The translations under genes were made by a program, and so were the position numbers. Below the pieces are notes generated by a model. That model worked only from the letters and a program-made list of their open reading frames with translations. It was not told the DNA's origin and did no database searches. 64,000 bases of DNA from JADKAV01 sp041393775 (lineage in GTDB: Bacteria > Actinomycetota > Actinomycetes > S36-B12 > UBA10799), in assembly GCA_041393775.1 (NCBI GenBank), contig JAWKJM010000003.1, positions 310,001 through 374,000 on the forward strand, in the 5' to 3' direction. Position 1 is the stretch's first letter, and each line of letters opens with the position of its first letter. Positions 8,525 through 16,164 of the stretch are shown here, piece after piece.

Positions 8525-9949
8525 TTACCAGGACGTGTGCAAAGGCCTGCCTTCTGCGTATCCGGCCGCCGACTGCACCCCGACCTGGGCCAGGTCTGCG
8601 AACTGGTCCACGCTGGCCGCACCCACGTAGGTGAAAGCGCTGCGGACCCCGCTCACGATCTCGTCGACGAGGCTCTCCACCCCGGCGCTGCTGGGATCCA
8701 GGTACATCCGCGAACTTGAGATTCCTTCCTCGAACAGCGCCTTCCGCGCGCGATCGAACGGGCTGTCCGCGGCAGTCCGGATGCTGACCGCCCGCGCCGA
8801 CGCCATGCCGAAGGACTCCTTATACGGTCGGCCGTCCGGGCTGATGTGGACGTCGCCGGGAGACTCATGCGTGCCCGCGAACCACGATCCCACCATCGCC
8901 GCACTGGCTCCGGCAGCCAGTGCCAGTGCGACGTCGCGCGGGTGCCGCACCCCGCCGTCTGCCCACACATGCTTGCCCAGAGCGCGCGCGGCCAGACTGC
9001 ACTCCAGAACCGCCGAGAACTGCGGCCGGCCGACTCCGGTTCGCATCCGCGTCGTGCACATGGCGCCGGGTCCGACCCCTACCTTCACGATGTCCGCCCC
9101 CGCGGCGATGAGTTCCTCCGTGCCCGCCGCTGTCACCACGTTCCCGGCCACGATCGGCACCGGTTGCGGTCCGATCGCGGCCAGCGCTTCCAGCATCTTG
9201 TCCTGATGCCCGTGCGCGGTGTCGACGACCAGTACGTCGATGCCGGCGGCCACCAGGGTCTTGGCCCGCGCCGCGACCTCGCCGTTGATACCAACCGCCG
9301 CGCCGATCAGCAACCGGCCCTCGGCGTCGACGGCCGGTGAGTACAACGCAGAACGCAGAGCGCCGTCGCGGGTCATGATCCCCACCAGTTGTCCATCCGC
9401 ACTGACAACCGGGGCGAACCTGCGGTGCTCGGCGTGCAGCCGGTCGAAGGCTTCCCGCGGGGTCACTGTGTCCGGAAGGACGAACAGGTCACGGCTCATC
9501 ACCTGGTGCACCTGCGCGAACCGGTCTGCCTGCTGGCAGTCGCCTTCGGTCACGACGCCCACCGGAACCCCTGCCTCCGTGACGATCGCCGCCCCGTGAC
9601 TGCGTTTCGGGATCACCGCCAGGGCCATGCCGGTGGTCTCGGTGGGCGTCAAGGTGGTGGGCGTCTCGAAGACGGTACTGCGGTCCTTGACCCATGCGAC
9701 GACCTCTCCCACCACATCTGTGGGGATGTCCTGCGGGATCACGGCCATGCCGCCCCGGCGCGCGATGGTCTCAGCCATTCGCCGACCGGAGACGGCGGTC
9801 ATGTTCGCGGCGACGACCGGAATCGTGAGGCCGGTCGCGTCCGGGGCCCTCAGGTCGACGTCGTGCCGCGATGACAACGACGACCGGTTGGGGACCAAGA
9901 AGACGTCATCGTAGGTGAGGTCGTACCCGGGGTGATTCAGGAATCTCAC
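8525..9949 (-). CDS. guaB1: GuaB1 family IMPDH/GMP reductase (probable GMP reductase)
   Basis: A 474-residue TIM-barrel enzyme with two inserted CBS domains (about residues 95-205), catalytic cysteine C298 in GVGPGAMCTTR, and the NAD(P)/phosphate loops DTAHGH, ADGGVRHPRD and VGSWFAGT. The actinobacterial GuaB1 group has been characterised in mycobacteria as GMP reductase (GMP to IMP, purine salvage) rather than IMP dehydrogenase, and the GPG-x2-CTTR loop fits that group. The CBS pair probably senses purine nucleotides. It starts at ATG 9949 and is divergent from the methyltransferase. Confidence 0.88.
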   Translation of the reverse strand: MRFLNHPGYDLTYDDVFLVPNRSSLSSRHDVDLRAPDATGLTIPVVAANMTAVSGRRMAETIARRGGMAVIPQDIPTDVVGEVVAWVKDRSTVFETPTTLTPTETTGMALAVIPKRSHGAAIVTEAGVPVGVVTEGDCQQADRFAQVHQVMSRDLFVLPDTVTPREAFDRLHAEHRRFAPVVSADGQLVGIMTRDGALRSALYSPAVDAEGRLLIGAAVGINGEVAARAKTLVAAGIDVLVVDTAHGHQDKMLEALAAIGPQPVPIVAGNVVTAAGTEELIAAGADIVKVGVGPGAMCTTRMRTGVGRPQFSAVLECSLAARALGKHVWADGGVRHPRDVALALAAGASAAMVGSWFAGTHESPGDVHISPDGRPYKESFGMASARAVSIRTAADSPFDRARKALFEEGISSSRMYLDPSSAGVESLVDEIVSGVRSAFTYVGAASVDQFADLAQVGVQSAAGYAEGRPLHTSW

Positions 9950-10013
9950 GCCACGACCGTACGCGCACCTATGGCCTCGGGGCCAGGTGAGGGGCTTGGC
10001 CTACGCTGGCCGT

Positions 10014-10637
10014 ATGCCAGCGCACGACCATCGCCTGTTCACACAGATCTATCGACTTCTCGCCAAGGTGGAGGACTCCGGCGCCATCGGCAGGGCGCGT
10101 ACCGAAGTGTCCCGCGACCTTCACGGGCGACTGCTGATCGTGGGACTCGGCCCGGCCGAAGACTTGCACCACCTGCCTGCGACAGTCACCGAAGTCGTGG
10201 GCGTGGAGCCCAGCCCCTCGATGCGCAAGGCAGCTCACAGCGCGGTGGCCAAGGCCGCGATGCCGGTGGAGATCGTCGACGCCGTCGGAGAGCAGTTGCC
10301 GCTGCCCGACAACAGCGTGGACTCGGTGCTCTTCGCGTACGTCCTGTGCAGCGTGGACGATCCGGAGCTGGTCGTCGCTGAGGCGCTGCGGGTGCTTCGA
10401 CCCAATGGCACGATCGCGGTGCTCGAGCATGTCGTGGCCGACAGCGGCAGCTGGATGCGGCGCACCCAGCGACTCGTGAGCCCGATCTGGCCGTGGATCG
10501 CGGGGGGGTGCCGCTGCGATCAGGACACGCGGGCGATCTTCGAAGCCGCCGGGCTGGACCTCACCTTGCTGGGATCGCCGAACTTGACCAGCGTTCCGCC
10601 GGTCGCGCCGGCCCTGGTCGGGACCATCAAGGTCTAG
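10014..10637 (+). CDS. Class I SAM-dependent methyltransferase (UbiE/METTL7-like)
   Basis: A 207-residue methyltransferase. The SAM-binding region starts at LLIVGLGPAED, with VVGVEPSPSM (acidic ribose ligand) and the post-motif SVDSVLFAYVLCSVDDPE, then LRVLRPNGTIAVLEHV. The late RRTQRLVSPIWPWIAGGC segment is typical of METTL7-type or phospholipid-type methyltransferases. The substrate is unknown. The ATG at 10014 has a TACGCT -10 element 6 nt upstream and no Shine-Dalgarno, so it is probably leaderless. It is divergent from guaB1 and followed by repeat-filled intergenic DNA. Confidence 0.85.
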   Translation: MPAHDHRLFTQIYRLLAKVEDSGAIGRARTEVSRDLHGRLLIVGLGPAEDLHHLPATVTEVVGVEPSPSMRKAAHSAVAKAAMPVEIVDAVGEQLPLPDNSVDSVLFAYVLCSVDDPELVVAEALRVLRPNGTIAVLEHVVADSGSWMRRTQRLVSPIWPWIAGGCRCDQDTRAIFEAAGLDLTLLGSPNLTSVPPVAPALVGTIKV

Positions 10638-10696
10638 CCTCCACCACTTCAAGGTGCGGACGCGCTCGGCGTCGATGCGGGAAGTCCAGCCGGAGG

Positions 10697-10925
10697 CCGT
10701 GGCCGGCAGCGGCGTTCAGGCGGTCGAGCGGAGATCGCTCGCGTTAGTGGTCCATGGCCGTGGCCGGCCGCGGCGTTCAGGCGGGGAAATGCCGGGCGGA
10801 AACCGCTCGGGTTAGAGAACGTGCACGAGGTTAGAGAAGCCACACGTGCGTTCACTAACCTCGTGCACAATCTCTAACCTCGCGACCATTCTCTAACCTC
10901 GCGGCCAACTTCTGCGGCGACCGAG
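10697..10925 (+). repeat. CTAACCTCG-rich extragenic repeat (copy 1) with tandem upstream half
   Basis: Within the gene-free stretch 10638-11070. The 142-bp core 10784-10925 also occurs at 28382-28504 and 61033-61174. It holds a dyad GTGCACGAGGTTAG...CTAACCTCGTGCAC (18-nt arms, 17 matching when paired) and two further CTAACCTCG units, and it ends TTCTGCGGCGA. Before it, 10697-10747 and 10758-10814 are imperfect direct repeats (CCGTGGCCGGC..GCGTTCAGGCGG..CGCTCG..GTTAG). I see no gene in the rest of the stretch. Confidence 0.85.
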
Positions 10926-11070
10926 CACACGAGCCTTTTCGAACAAGACAGGCCCGCGGGCGCCCCGGCGGCCGATCGGAACGCCGAGACCCAAACCCAA
11001 AAACCCACGGTTTGGTCCGCACCATTGCAGGCGGGCCCCCCGGTGGGAGAATGTCGCTTCGGACGACCTC

Positions 11071-11817
11071 CTATCTGACACGCACGGACAAGCAGGTCAC
11101 GCACCCTTCGAGTTTCTCGAACTCGCTGATGTCCACCGTCACCACATCCAGTCCGCGATCGACCAGCATGGCAGCGGTCTGCGGGGCGGATGCCGCCATC
11201 AGGACCGTACTGTCGTCCACCACTACCACGTGCGATCCGGGCTCTTCGGGCACCGGTAGGAACCGCTTGAACATCCCCGGGTCGTCGACCAGCGGCGGAT
11301 ACCCGATCACGGTGCCATCCGGAAGGGCCGTCACCGCACTCTTCAGATGCAGCACCTTCGTCACCGGCACCGGCACGACCTCCACGCCCAGAAGCGCTGA
11401 CACCTGCCAGCAGGCGCCCAGCGTGGTCCGCCCGCCCACCCCGATGTAGAAGCGGTCACCGATCTTGAGAACATCGCCGCCGTCGAGGGTGTCGGGGGCC
11501 ACGATCAGCACCGGCCGCAGACCCAGATCCAGCGCCGCCCGGTGCGCACCCTGCGTCTCACCGCGGCGCTGGTGCGCGCCGGGCCGGGTGACCAGGGCGG
11601 TCTGCCCCCAGCACACCAGCACATCCTCGACGAAGACCGAGTCCGGGTGATCCGGTGCCGGGGCGACCTCCACTGGTTCCCAGCCCACCGTCGACACAGC
11701 GGTGACATACCCGTCCCACTGCGCGAGAGCCAGATCGATGTCTACCGGCCGTCGCCGGATATGGGTCAGCAGGCCCTCCGCGAGTCGTGGACCGGGCCTG
11801 CGTACGAGTGCTTTCAC
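11071..11817 (-). CDS. ddaH: Dimethylarginine dimethylaminohydrolase (DDAH)
   Basis: Hydrolyses methylated arginines to citrulline plus methylamines (amidinotransferase fold). The 248-residue protein has the substrate-binding PDSVFVED, the LDGGDVL loop, catalytic histidine in HLKSAVTAL, and the C-terminal KLEGCVTCLS with nucleophile probably C242. It could also act on other guanidino compounds. It is the last gene of a four-gene minus-strand operon, and its ATG overlaps the NTF2-like gene stop by 4 nt. In many actinobacteria ddaH adjoins ornithine aminotransferase; here rocD is 4.3 kb away on the other strand. Confidence 0.9.
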   Translation of the reverse strand: MKALVRRPGPRLAEGLLTHIRRRPVDIDLALAQWDGYVTAVSTVGWEPVEVAPAPDHPDSVFVEDVLVCWGQTALVTRPGAHQRRGETQGAHRAALDLGLRPVLIVAPDTLDGGDVLKIGDRFYIGVGGRTTLGACWQVSALLGVEVVPVPVTKVLHLKSAVTALPDGTVIGYPPLVDDPGMFKRFLPVPEEPGSHVVVVDDSTVLMAASAPQTAAMLVDRGLDVVTVDISEFEKLEGCVTCLSVRVR

Positions 11818-12200
11818 GTCAGTCGTTGCAGCAGTTCGGCCATACGCTGGTGCACGATGTTCACTGCCTTCAGCGGCCGGATCATCACCTTGAAGTCGCT
11901 GATCAGTCCTTGTTCGTCGAAGGTGATCATGTCCACACCGTTCACATGCACGTCGTCGATCTCGGTCTCGAACTCGAGCACGGCATTGTTGCCGTCCACC
12001 ACCTCGCGCACGTACCGGAAGTTCGGGTTCGCGATGACGTGCATGGCGCCGGTCAGGTACAGCGCGACCTGGTCGCGGCCCTGCTGGGGGCGGAACAGGA
12101 TCGGGGAGTGGAACGTCGCGTCATCGGCGAGCAACTGGTTCAAGAGGGCCGGGTTGCGGCTGCGCACGACTTCGTGCCAGCGGTCCAGGGGGGTGTCCAT
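11814..12200 (-). CDS. NTF2-like / SnoaL-like protein
   Basis: A 128-residue alpha+beta cone-fold protein: an N-terminal helix with WHEVVRSRN, then LLADDATFHSPI, a central VLEFETEIDDVHVNGVDMITFDEQG and a C-terminal helix. This pattern fits the nuclear transport factor 2/ketosteroid isomerase-like superfamily, whose members are small-molecule hydratases, isomerases or binding proteins. No catalytic residues can be assigned. It sits between a glycerophosphotransferase-like gene and ddaH with an 8-nt gap and a 4-nt overlap, so it is co-transcribed. Confidence 0.78.
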   Translation of the reverse strand: MDTPLDRWHEVVRSRNPALLNQLLADDATFHSPILFRPQQGRDQVALYLTGAMHVIANPNFRYVREVVDGNNAVLEFETEIDDVHVNGVDMITFDEQGLISDFKVMIRPLKAVNIVHQRMAELLQRLT

Positions 12201-12208
12201 TGACTCGA

Positions 12209-13393
12209 CTATTCCGGGGTCCCTCCGGGTGCGTCAACTCCGGCGAGCTCGAGCACCGCGTCGATGAAGGTCTGCACGTCGCCGGGGGCGAAGTAGTAGT
12301 CCGACCACTGGCGCATCCTCGCCAGTTCCTCAGGCTCACCGGCGTGCGCCAATGCCGTTTCAACCTCAGATGCCCGGTCGGCGGTGAGCAACGGCATGCT
12401 TGCCAGCATCCCGCCGTCGAGGATGGGCGCCAGCGGCTGCACTGGCCGGGTGATGACCAGCGGCTTGCCGGTGGGCAGCCAGTCGACGGCGACCGCGGAG
12501 ATGTCGCAGATCAGGGCATCGGCCACGTCGCGCTGCCACCCGAAGCGCAAGGTCGCGTCGACGTAGTGGCCCCCTGGTGCGGCGTTGAGCAGCGCGGTGA
12601 TCTGGCGCACGGCCGCAGCGTGGGAGGCGAGCCGGCGACCGGCCTGCGGATGCGGACGGAAGATGACCCGGAAACGCCCGCTGTCCAGCAGAGCGCGGGT
12701 CATCGCCACCCCGTGGCTGGCCAGGGATCCGTATTCCATCGGGGCGGCGCTTCCCTCGGTCGTGGGTGCGTACACGACGGTCTGTGGCAGTTGCGTGGCG
12801 GGAAGATCGGCAGGAGCGTCCTCATCGACGTGAAGCTGTGGGCGACCGATGACGCGCAGTTTGGTTTCGGTGTCGAAGTCGTGCAGTGCCGCCCGGTAGC
12901 GGTCGACGGCCGCGCGGCCCGCCACGAACGTCACGTCATACGCCTTGGCCTGATTCGAGACCATGTAGACCTTGTCGCTCTCGCCGTGGCTGAGGAACAC
13001 GTGCTGTGGCCGGGCATACGCGAGCAGGTCGAAGTTGGACACGTTCTGGTTGACGTACAGGACCACATCGGGCAGGTAAGTGTTCATCAGCGCATCCACG
13101 TCCGCCAGCCAGCGGGCCAACAGAACCGGCAACGTCGTGAGCGCCTTCACCGCCAGTGCCACCTGCGGTTCGCGCACGACGACGGCGACCGGCACCCGCT
13201 CGGCCAGCGCCGACAAGGGCGCCAGCCAGTCCCGGATCTGGTAGACGTACTGCAGGCCGGACCCGAAGTAGACGAAGACCCGCGCCTGGCCGGGTTGTTG
13301 AGCGGCGGCCCGCTGCCATGCCCGCAGCGCCGCCCGGGTGTCCAGCGCTGAACGGCCACGCCCCATCACGACGCGCAACGCTCCACCCGGCAT
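12209..13393 (-). CDS. CDP-glycerol glycerophosphotransferase-like protein (TagB/TagF family)
   Basis: A 394-residue GT-B fold protein. The first half has Rossmann-like segments (ARVFVYFGSGLQYV, PVAVVVREP, FLSHGESDK). The second half has VIFRPHP and CDISAVAVDWLPTGKP, where the D-x-SA-x3-D motif matches the nucleotide-binding region of teichoic-acid polymerases. It probably adds a polyol-phosphate unit to a cell-envelope polymer. The ATG at 13393 is preferred over a TTG at 13402; both lie just after the upstream stop, which suggests coupling. It is paired with a paralogue directly upstream. Confidence 0.78.
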   Translation of the reverse strand: MPGGALRVVMGRGRSALDTRAALRAWQRAAAQQPGQARVFVYFGSGLQYVYQIRDWLAPLSALAERVPVAVVVREPQVALAVKALTTLPVLLARWLADVDALMNTYLPDVVLYVNQNVSNFDLLAYARPQHVFLSHGESDKVYMVSNQAKAYDVTFVAGRAAVDRYRAALHDFDTETKLRVIGRPQLHVDEDAPADLPATQLPQTVVYAPTTEGSAAPMEYGSLASHGVAMTRALLDSGRFRVIFRPHPQAGRRLASHAAAVRQITALLNAAPGGHYVDATLRFGWQRDVADALICDISAVAVDWLPTGKPLVITRPVQPLAPILDGGMLASMPLLTADRASEVETALAHAGEPEELARMRQWSDYYFAPGDVQTFIDAVLELAGVDAPGGTPE

Positions 13394-13403
13394 GGTGACC
13401 AAA

Positions 13404-14465
13404 CTAGTGGGTCAGCAACCTTTCCACGACGCGTCGCGTGGCTTTCCCGTCCTCGTGCCCGCAGAACCGCTGCCGTGCCCGCGCGACTGTCTGCTCGTCG
13501 GCCGCGACCCCATCCGCGAGCCACTGCTGCAACTGCGCGAGTGAGTCTGTGCGGGGCCCCGGCAGTTCGTCGTCGGCCAGGTACGTGCCGCGCGGGTAGC
13601 CCACCGGGGTGAAGAAGAGAAGTCGCGACCCGGTGGCCAGGAAGTCGAAGGCGACACTCGAGTAGTCGGTGATCACCGTGTGACACGAAGCCAGCAACGC
13701 GTTCGTCGGCACCTCCGGCGGCGCGAGGAACTGCTGCAGAGTGGAGTCCGCCGCCGCGGATCGGGCCAACTTGCTGTGGACCCTGAGCATCGGCCGCAGA
13801 CCCCCGGGGACGGCATCGGCGATCGCCTGCATCCGCACGGCGACGTCCGCGGAGTCGTCGACCGCCGTGGTGTAAGTGGCCTCCTGCCAGGTGGGGGCGT
13901 ACAGCACGATGTCCCGCGAAGCAGGCGCCCGGAACTGGACGTCGACCCGCGGCGACCCCAGTTCCACGACGTTCGTCGTCTCCAGTCCGTAAGCGCCGGC
14001 GTACATGGTCCGGGTCATGTACTCGCCACTGGACAACAACAGGTCGGCGGCGGCGAAGTTGTGCACCGTGTTGGCGACCTGGATGTAGGGGCTGTCCACG
14101 TCCAGGCCCATCTTCTTCAACGGCGTCCCATGCCAGGTGTTCAGGTAACGCTGGTCGTCACGCTTGTCGAACAGCGGCGGGAACGTCACGTTGTTGACCA
14201 GGTACTTCGTGGACGCCAACGCGCGGTAGTAGGCCATCGACCGGTATTTGACCACATGGATCCGGGCATCGGCGAAACCCACCGGTTCCCGCAGTGCCCA
14301 GATCAGCGGCAGATCGGTGTTCTCCAGCAGGTCGGCGGCAATCGCGCCGGGGTTGCAGTCAACCGACGTTCCTTCGAACGCCTCCAGCAGCACCGCCTCT
14401 TGCAGCGGCAGTCGACGCCACTTGGCGTACATGCCGCGAGCGGCCGCCCGTGCGACGTTGCGCAT
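13404..14465 (-). CDS. CDP-glycerol glycerophosphotransferase family protein (TagB-like)
   Basis: A 353-residue member of the CDP-glycerol:glycerophosphate glycerophosphotransferase family, with the signatures LNTWHGTPLKKMG, ITDYSSVAFDFLATG and the phosphate-loop GYPRGTY. The family builds teichoic-acid-like polyol-phosphate chains at the inner membrane face. I chose ATG 14465 because GGAGG stands 9 nt upstream. The longer ORF to 14519 would run through the promoter of the divergent glycosyltransferase. It is first gene of the operon that ends in ddaH. Confidence 0.88.
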   Translation of the reverse strand: MRNVARAAARGMYAKWRRLPLQEAVLLEAFEGTSVDCNPGAIAADLLENTDLPLIWALREPVGFADARIHVVKYRSMAYYRALASTKYLVNNVTFPPLFDKRDDQRYLNTWHGTPLKKMGLDVDSPYIQVANTVHNFAAADLLLSSGEYMTRTMYAGAYGLETTNVVELGSPRVDVQFRAPASRDIVLYAPTWQEATYTTAVDDSADVAVRMQAIADAVPGGLRPMLRVHSKLARSAAADSTLQQFLAPPEVPTNALLASCHTVITDYSSVAFDFLATGSRLLFFTPVGYPRGTYLADDELPGPRTDSLAQLQQWLADGVAADEQTVARARQRFCGHEDGKATRRVVERLLTH

Positions 14466-14504
14466 CCCACTCACCCTCCGCAGGCTACCCATAGGCTGGG
14501 CCGA

Positions 14505-15548
14505 GTGAAGGTTCTGCATCTCATCTCCAGCAGTGGTGTCTACGGCGCGGAGAAGATGGTGGTCGGATTGTGCGAGGCCCTACCGCGACTCGGCGTCGAG
14601 GCGGCGCTCGAGGTGTTCGACAACGCACACAGCCCGAACCTTGATGTCGCCGACTACGCCAGGGATGCCGGGGTGCCCGTGCGGCTGTTGAGATGTGGTG
14701 GCCGGTTCGACCCGGGTGCGGTGAGGCGACTGCGGGCAGACATCCGCGGGATGGCCGCCGATCTCCTGCATGTCCACGGCTACAAAGCCAACCTGTACGG
14801 GTACCTGGCGACCCGGTGGGGCGTCCCGGTCGTGGCCACGAACCACCGATTCGACACCGGACCCTTGAACCGTTTCGACAAACACGTGCTGCCCCGGTTC
14901 GACGCGGTGTTCGCCGTATCCGATGAAGCCCGGGATGCCCTTCGTGCCCAGTACGGGATCGCCTCCGCGATGACGATCCCCAATGGGGTGGATCCGCGGG
15001 CTTTCGACGACGTCCCTGCCACGCTGCACCTGCCGCATCCACTCGTGGGCATGGTGGCCCGACTCGCTCCCGAGAAGGCGCCGACAGACTTCCTGGCAAC
15101 CGCCGCCGCGCTGCCCGGCGCAACCTTCGCGCTGATCGGGGACGGCCCGATGCGCCAGGATTTGGAGCGACGAGCGAGCCCCAATGTGACGTTCACCGGC
15201 TTCCGCGACGACATGCCCGGGGTCTACGCCGGCCTCGACGTGCTGGTCCAGCCCTCCTATCGGGAAGGCATGCCCATGACCATCTTGGAGGCGATGGCCA
15301 GCGGGGTCGCCGTTGTCGCCACCCGGGTGGGCGCTGCGGCCGACGTGATCGAGGACGGCCGGACCGGCCTGCTCGTGGAGCCGGCGGACGTGGCCGCATT
15401 GACCGAAGCCGTGCGGCGTCTGATCGACGACCCCGGCGAGCGGGAGGCGATCGGGAAGGCCGCGCGGGCAGCCGTGGCCCGGGAGTTCACTGTCGAGGCG
15501 ATGGCACAGCGGTACGCCGAGCAGTACCGGCGGCTGCTCGCGGTCTGA
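14505..15548 (+). CDS. GT4-family glycosyltransferase
   Basis: A 347-residue retaining GT-B glycosyltransferase. The N-terminal acceptor domain begins VKVLHLISSSGVYGAEKMV. The C-terminal domain carries GMVARLAPEKAPTDFL, ALIGDGPMRQDLE, TGFRDDMPGVYAGLDVLVQPSYREGMPMTILEAMA (the E-x7-E sugar-nucleotide signature, split here) and TGLLVEPAD. The donor and acceptor are unknown; next to two polyol-phosphate transferases it probably decorates an envelope polymer. The GTG start has TAGGCT 7 nt upstream. It is divergent from the TagB-like gene with overlapping control regions. Confidence 0.88.
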   Translation: MKVLHLISSSGVYGAEKMVVGLCEALPRLGVEAALEVFDNAHSPNLDVADYARDAGVPVRLLRCGGRFDPGAVRRLRADIRGMAADLLHVHGYKANLYGYLATRWGVPVVATNHRFDTGPLNRFDKHVLPRFDAVFAVSDEARDALRAQYGIASAMTIPNGVDPRAFDDVPATLHLPHPLVGMVARLAPEKAPTDFLATAAALPGATFALIGDGPMRQDLERRASPNVTFTGFRDDMPGVYAGLDVLVQPSYREGMPMTILEAMASGVAVVATRVGAAADVIEDGRTGLLVEPADVAALTEAVRRLIDDPGEREAIGKAARAAVAREFTVEAMAQRYAEQYRRLLAV

Positions 15549-15571
15549 TCCGCGGGGTTCTCGTGAGTTCG

Positions 15572-15640
15572 CGTTCGGCCCGCCGGTTCCCGTTCGGCTC
15601 GCCGGTTCGCGTTCGGCTCGCCGGTTCGCGTTCGGCCTGC
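15572..15640 (+). repeat. Tandem 19-bp repeat, about 3.6 units
   Basis: Consecutive units of CGTTCGGCTCGCCGGTTCG: 15572-15590 (two differences), 15591-15609, 15610-15628, and a partial unit from 15629. Two copies of CTCAAGGTCGAACGGG follow at about 15649-15682. It lies in the gene-free stretch 15549-15931 after the glycosyltransferase. A related GCGTTCGGC string opens the repeat region at 28.3 kb. Confidence 0.8.
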
Positions 15641-15766
15641 ATGTGGTCTCAAGGTCGAACGGGGGGCTCAAGGTCGAACGGGAAACTGAAGACCTAACGG
15701 CAATCCGGGGTCAATGCCAAGGAGGCTTCGATCGGGCCTGCCCCAGACCGCGGGCGCGTCCGCGAT

Positions 15767-15882
15767 TGTGACGAAGGTGCGCGGCTTCCCACGTCGATTG
15801 TGACGAAGGTGCGGGGTCCGTCGGGCGTGCCGCGCGCACCTTCGTTGCAGAGCCATCCGGTCGGGCGCAACTTCGTGACAGA
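15767..15882. repeat. TTGTGACGAAGGTGC palindrome cluster (copy A)
   Basis: Two forward motifs TTGTGACGAAGGTGC (15767-15781 and 15799-15813) are followed by two inverted ones, GCACCTTCGTTGCAG (from 15838) and GCAACTTCGTGACAG (from 15868). The forward-forward-reverse-reverse order recurs at 24.8, 33.9, 37.7 and 44.5 kb. No gene is seen between the glycosyltransferase and the small Cys-rich gene. Confidence 0.8.
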
Positions 15883-15931
15883 GGCCGGTTCCTGCCACCC
15901 AGATGCCCCAGCTGAACCCCGGGCGCCGCGT

Positions 15932-16078
15932 CTAGAAGCGGAACCAGCCGCCGCGGGACGGCTGCGGGCACGCGCAGCGCTGCTCGGCCGGAAGATGACC
16001 AAGAATCTGCTCGACGTGGTTTCCACATCCGGAGTACGAGGCCTTCTTGCAACTCGGGCAGACGGCGGGACTACACAT
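15932..16078 (-). CDS. Small Cys-rich zinc-ribbon-like protein, 48 residues
   Basis: A 48-residue protein beginning MCSPAVCPSCKKASYSGCG. It has CPSC, a SGCGNHVEQ segment and RCACP, so seven cysteines plus two histidines, consistent with a small zinc-binding knuckle. Short proteins with CxxC..SGCGxHV..V...Q.C.C are widespread in actinobacteria; none has a known function to my knowledge. GGAG lies 6 nt before the ATG, and the gene is divergent from rocD with an 86-nt shared promoter region. It is too short for standard ORF cut-offs, but the codon phase, RBS and composition support it. Confidence 0.8.
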   Translation of the reverse strand: MCSPAVCPSCKKASYSGCGNHVEQILGHLPAEQRCACPQPSRGGWFRF

Positions 16079-16164
16079 CGGTGGCTCCTCAATGGGGGTC
16101 AGAGATACCCCCCTACCGTATCAGAGACCCGGATTTCCGGTGCCGTCAGAGTACGGTGGTGGGC

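Noticed and set aside
15711..16052. Leftward ORF around the Cys-rich gene in another frame
   Set aside because: Arg/Pro-rich shadow; the 48-residue frame has the RBS and ordered cysteines.
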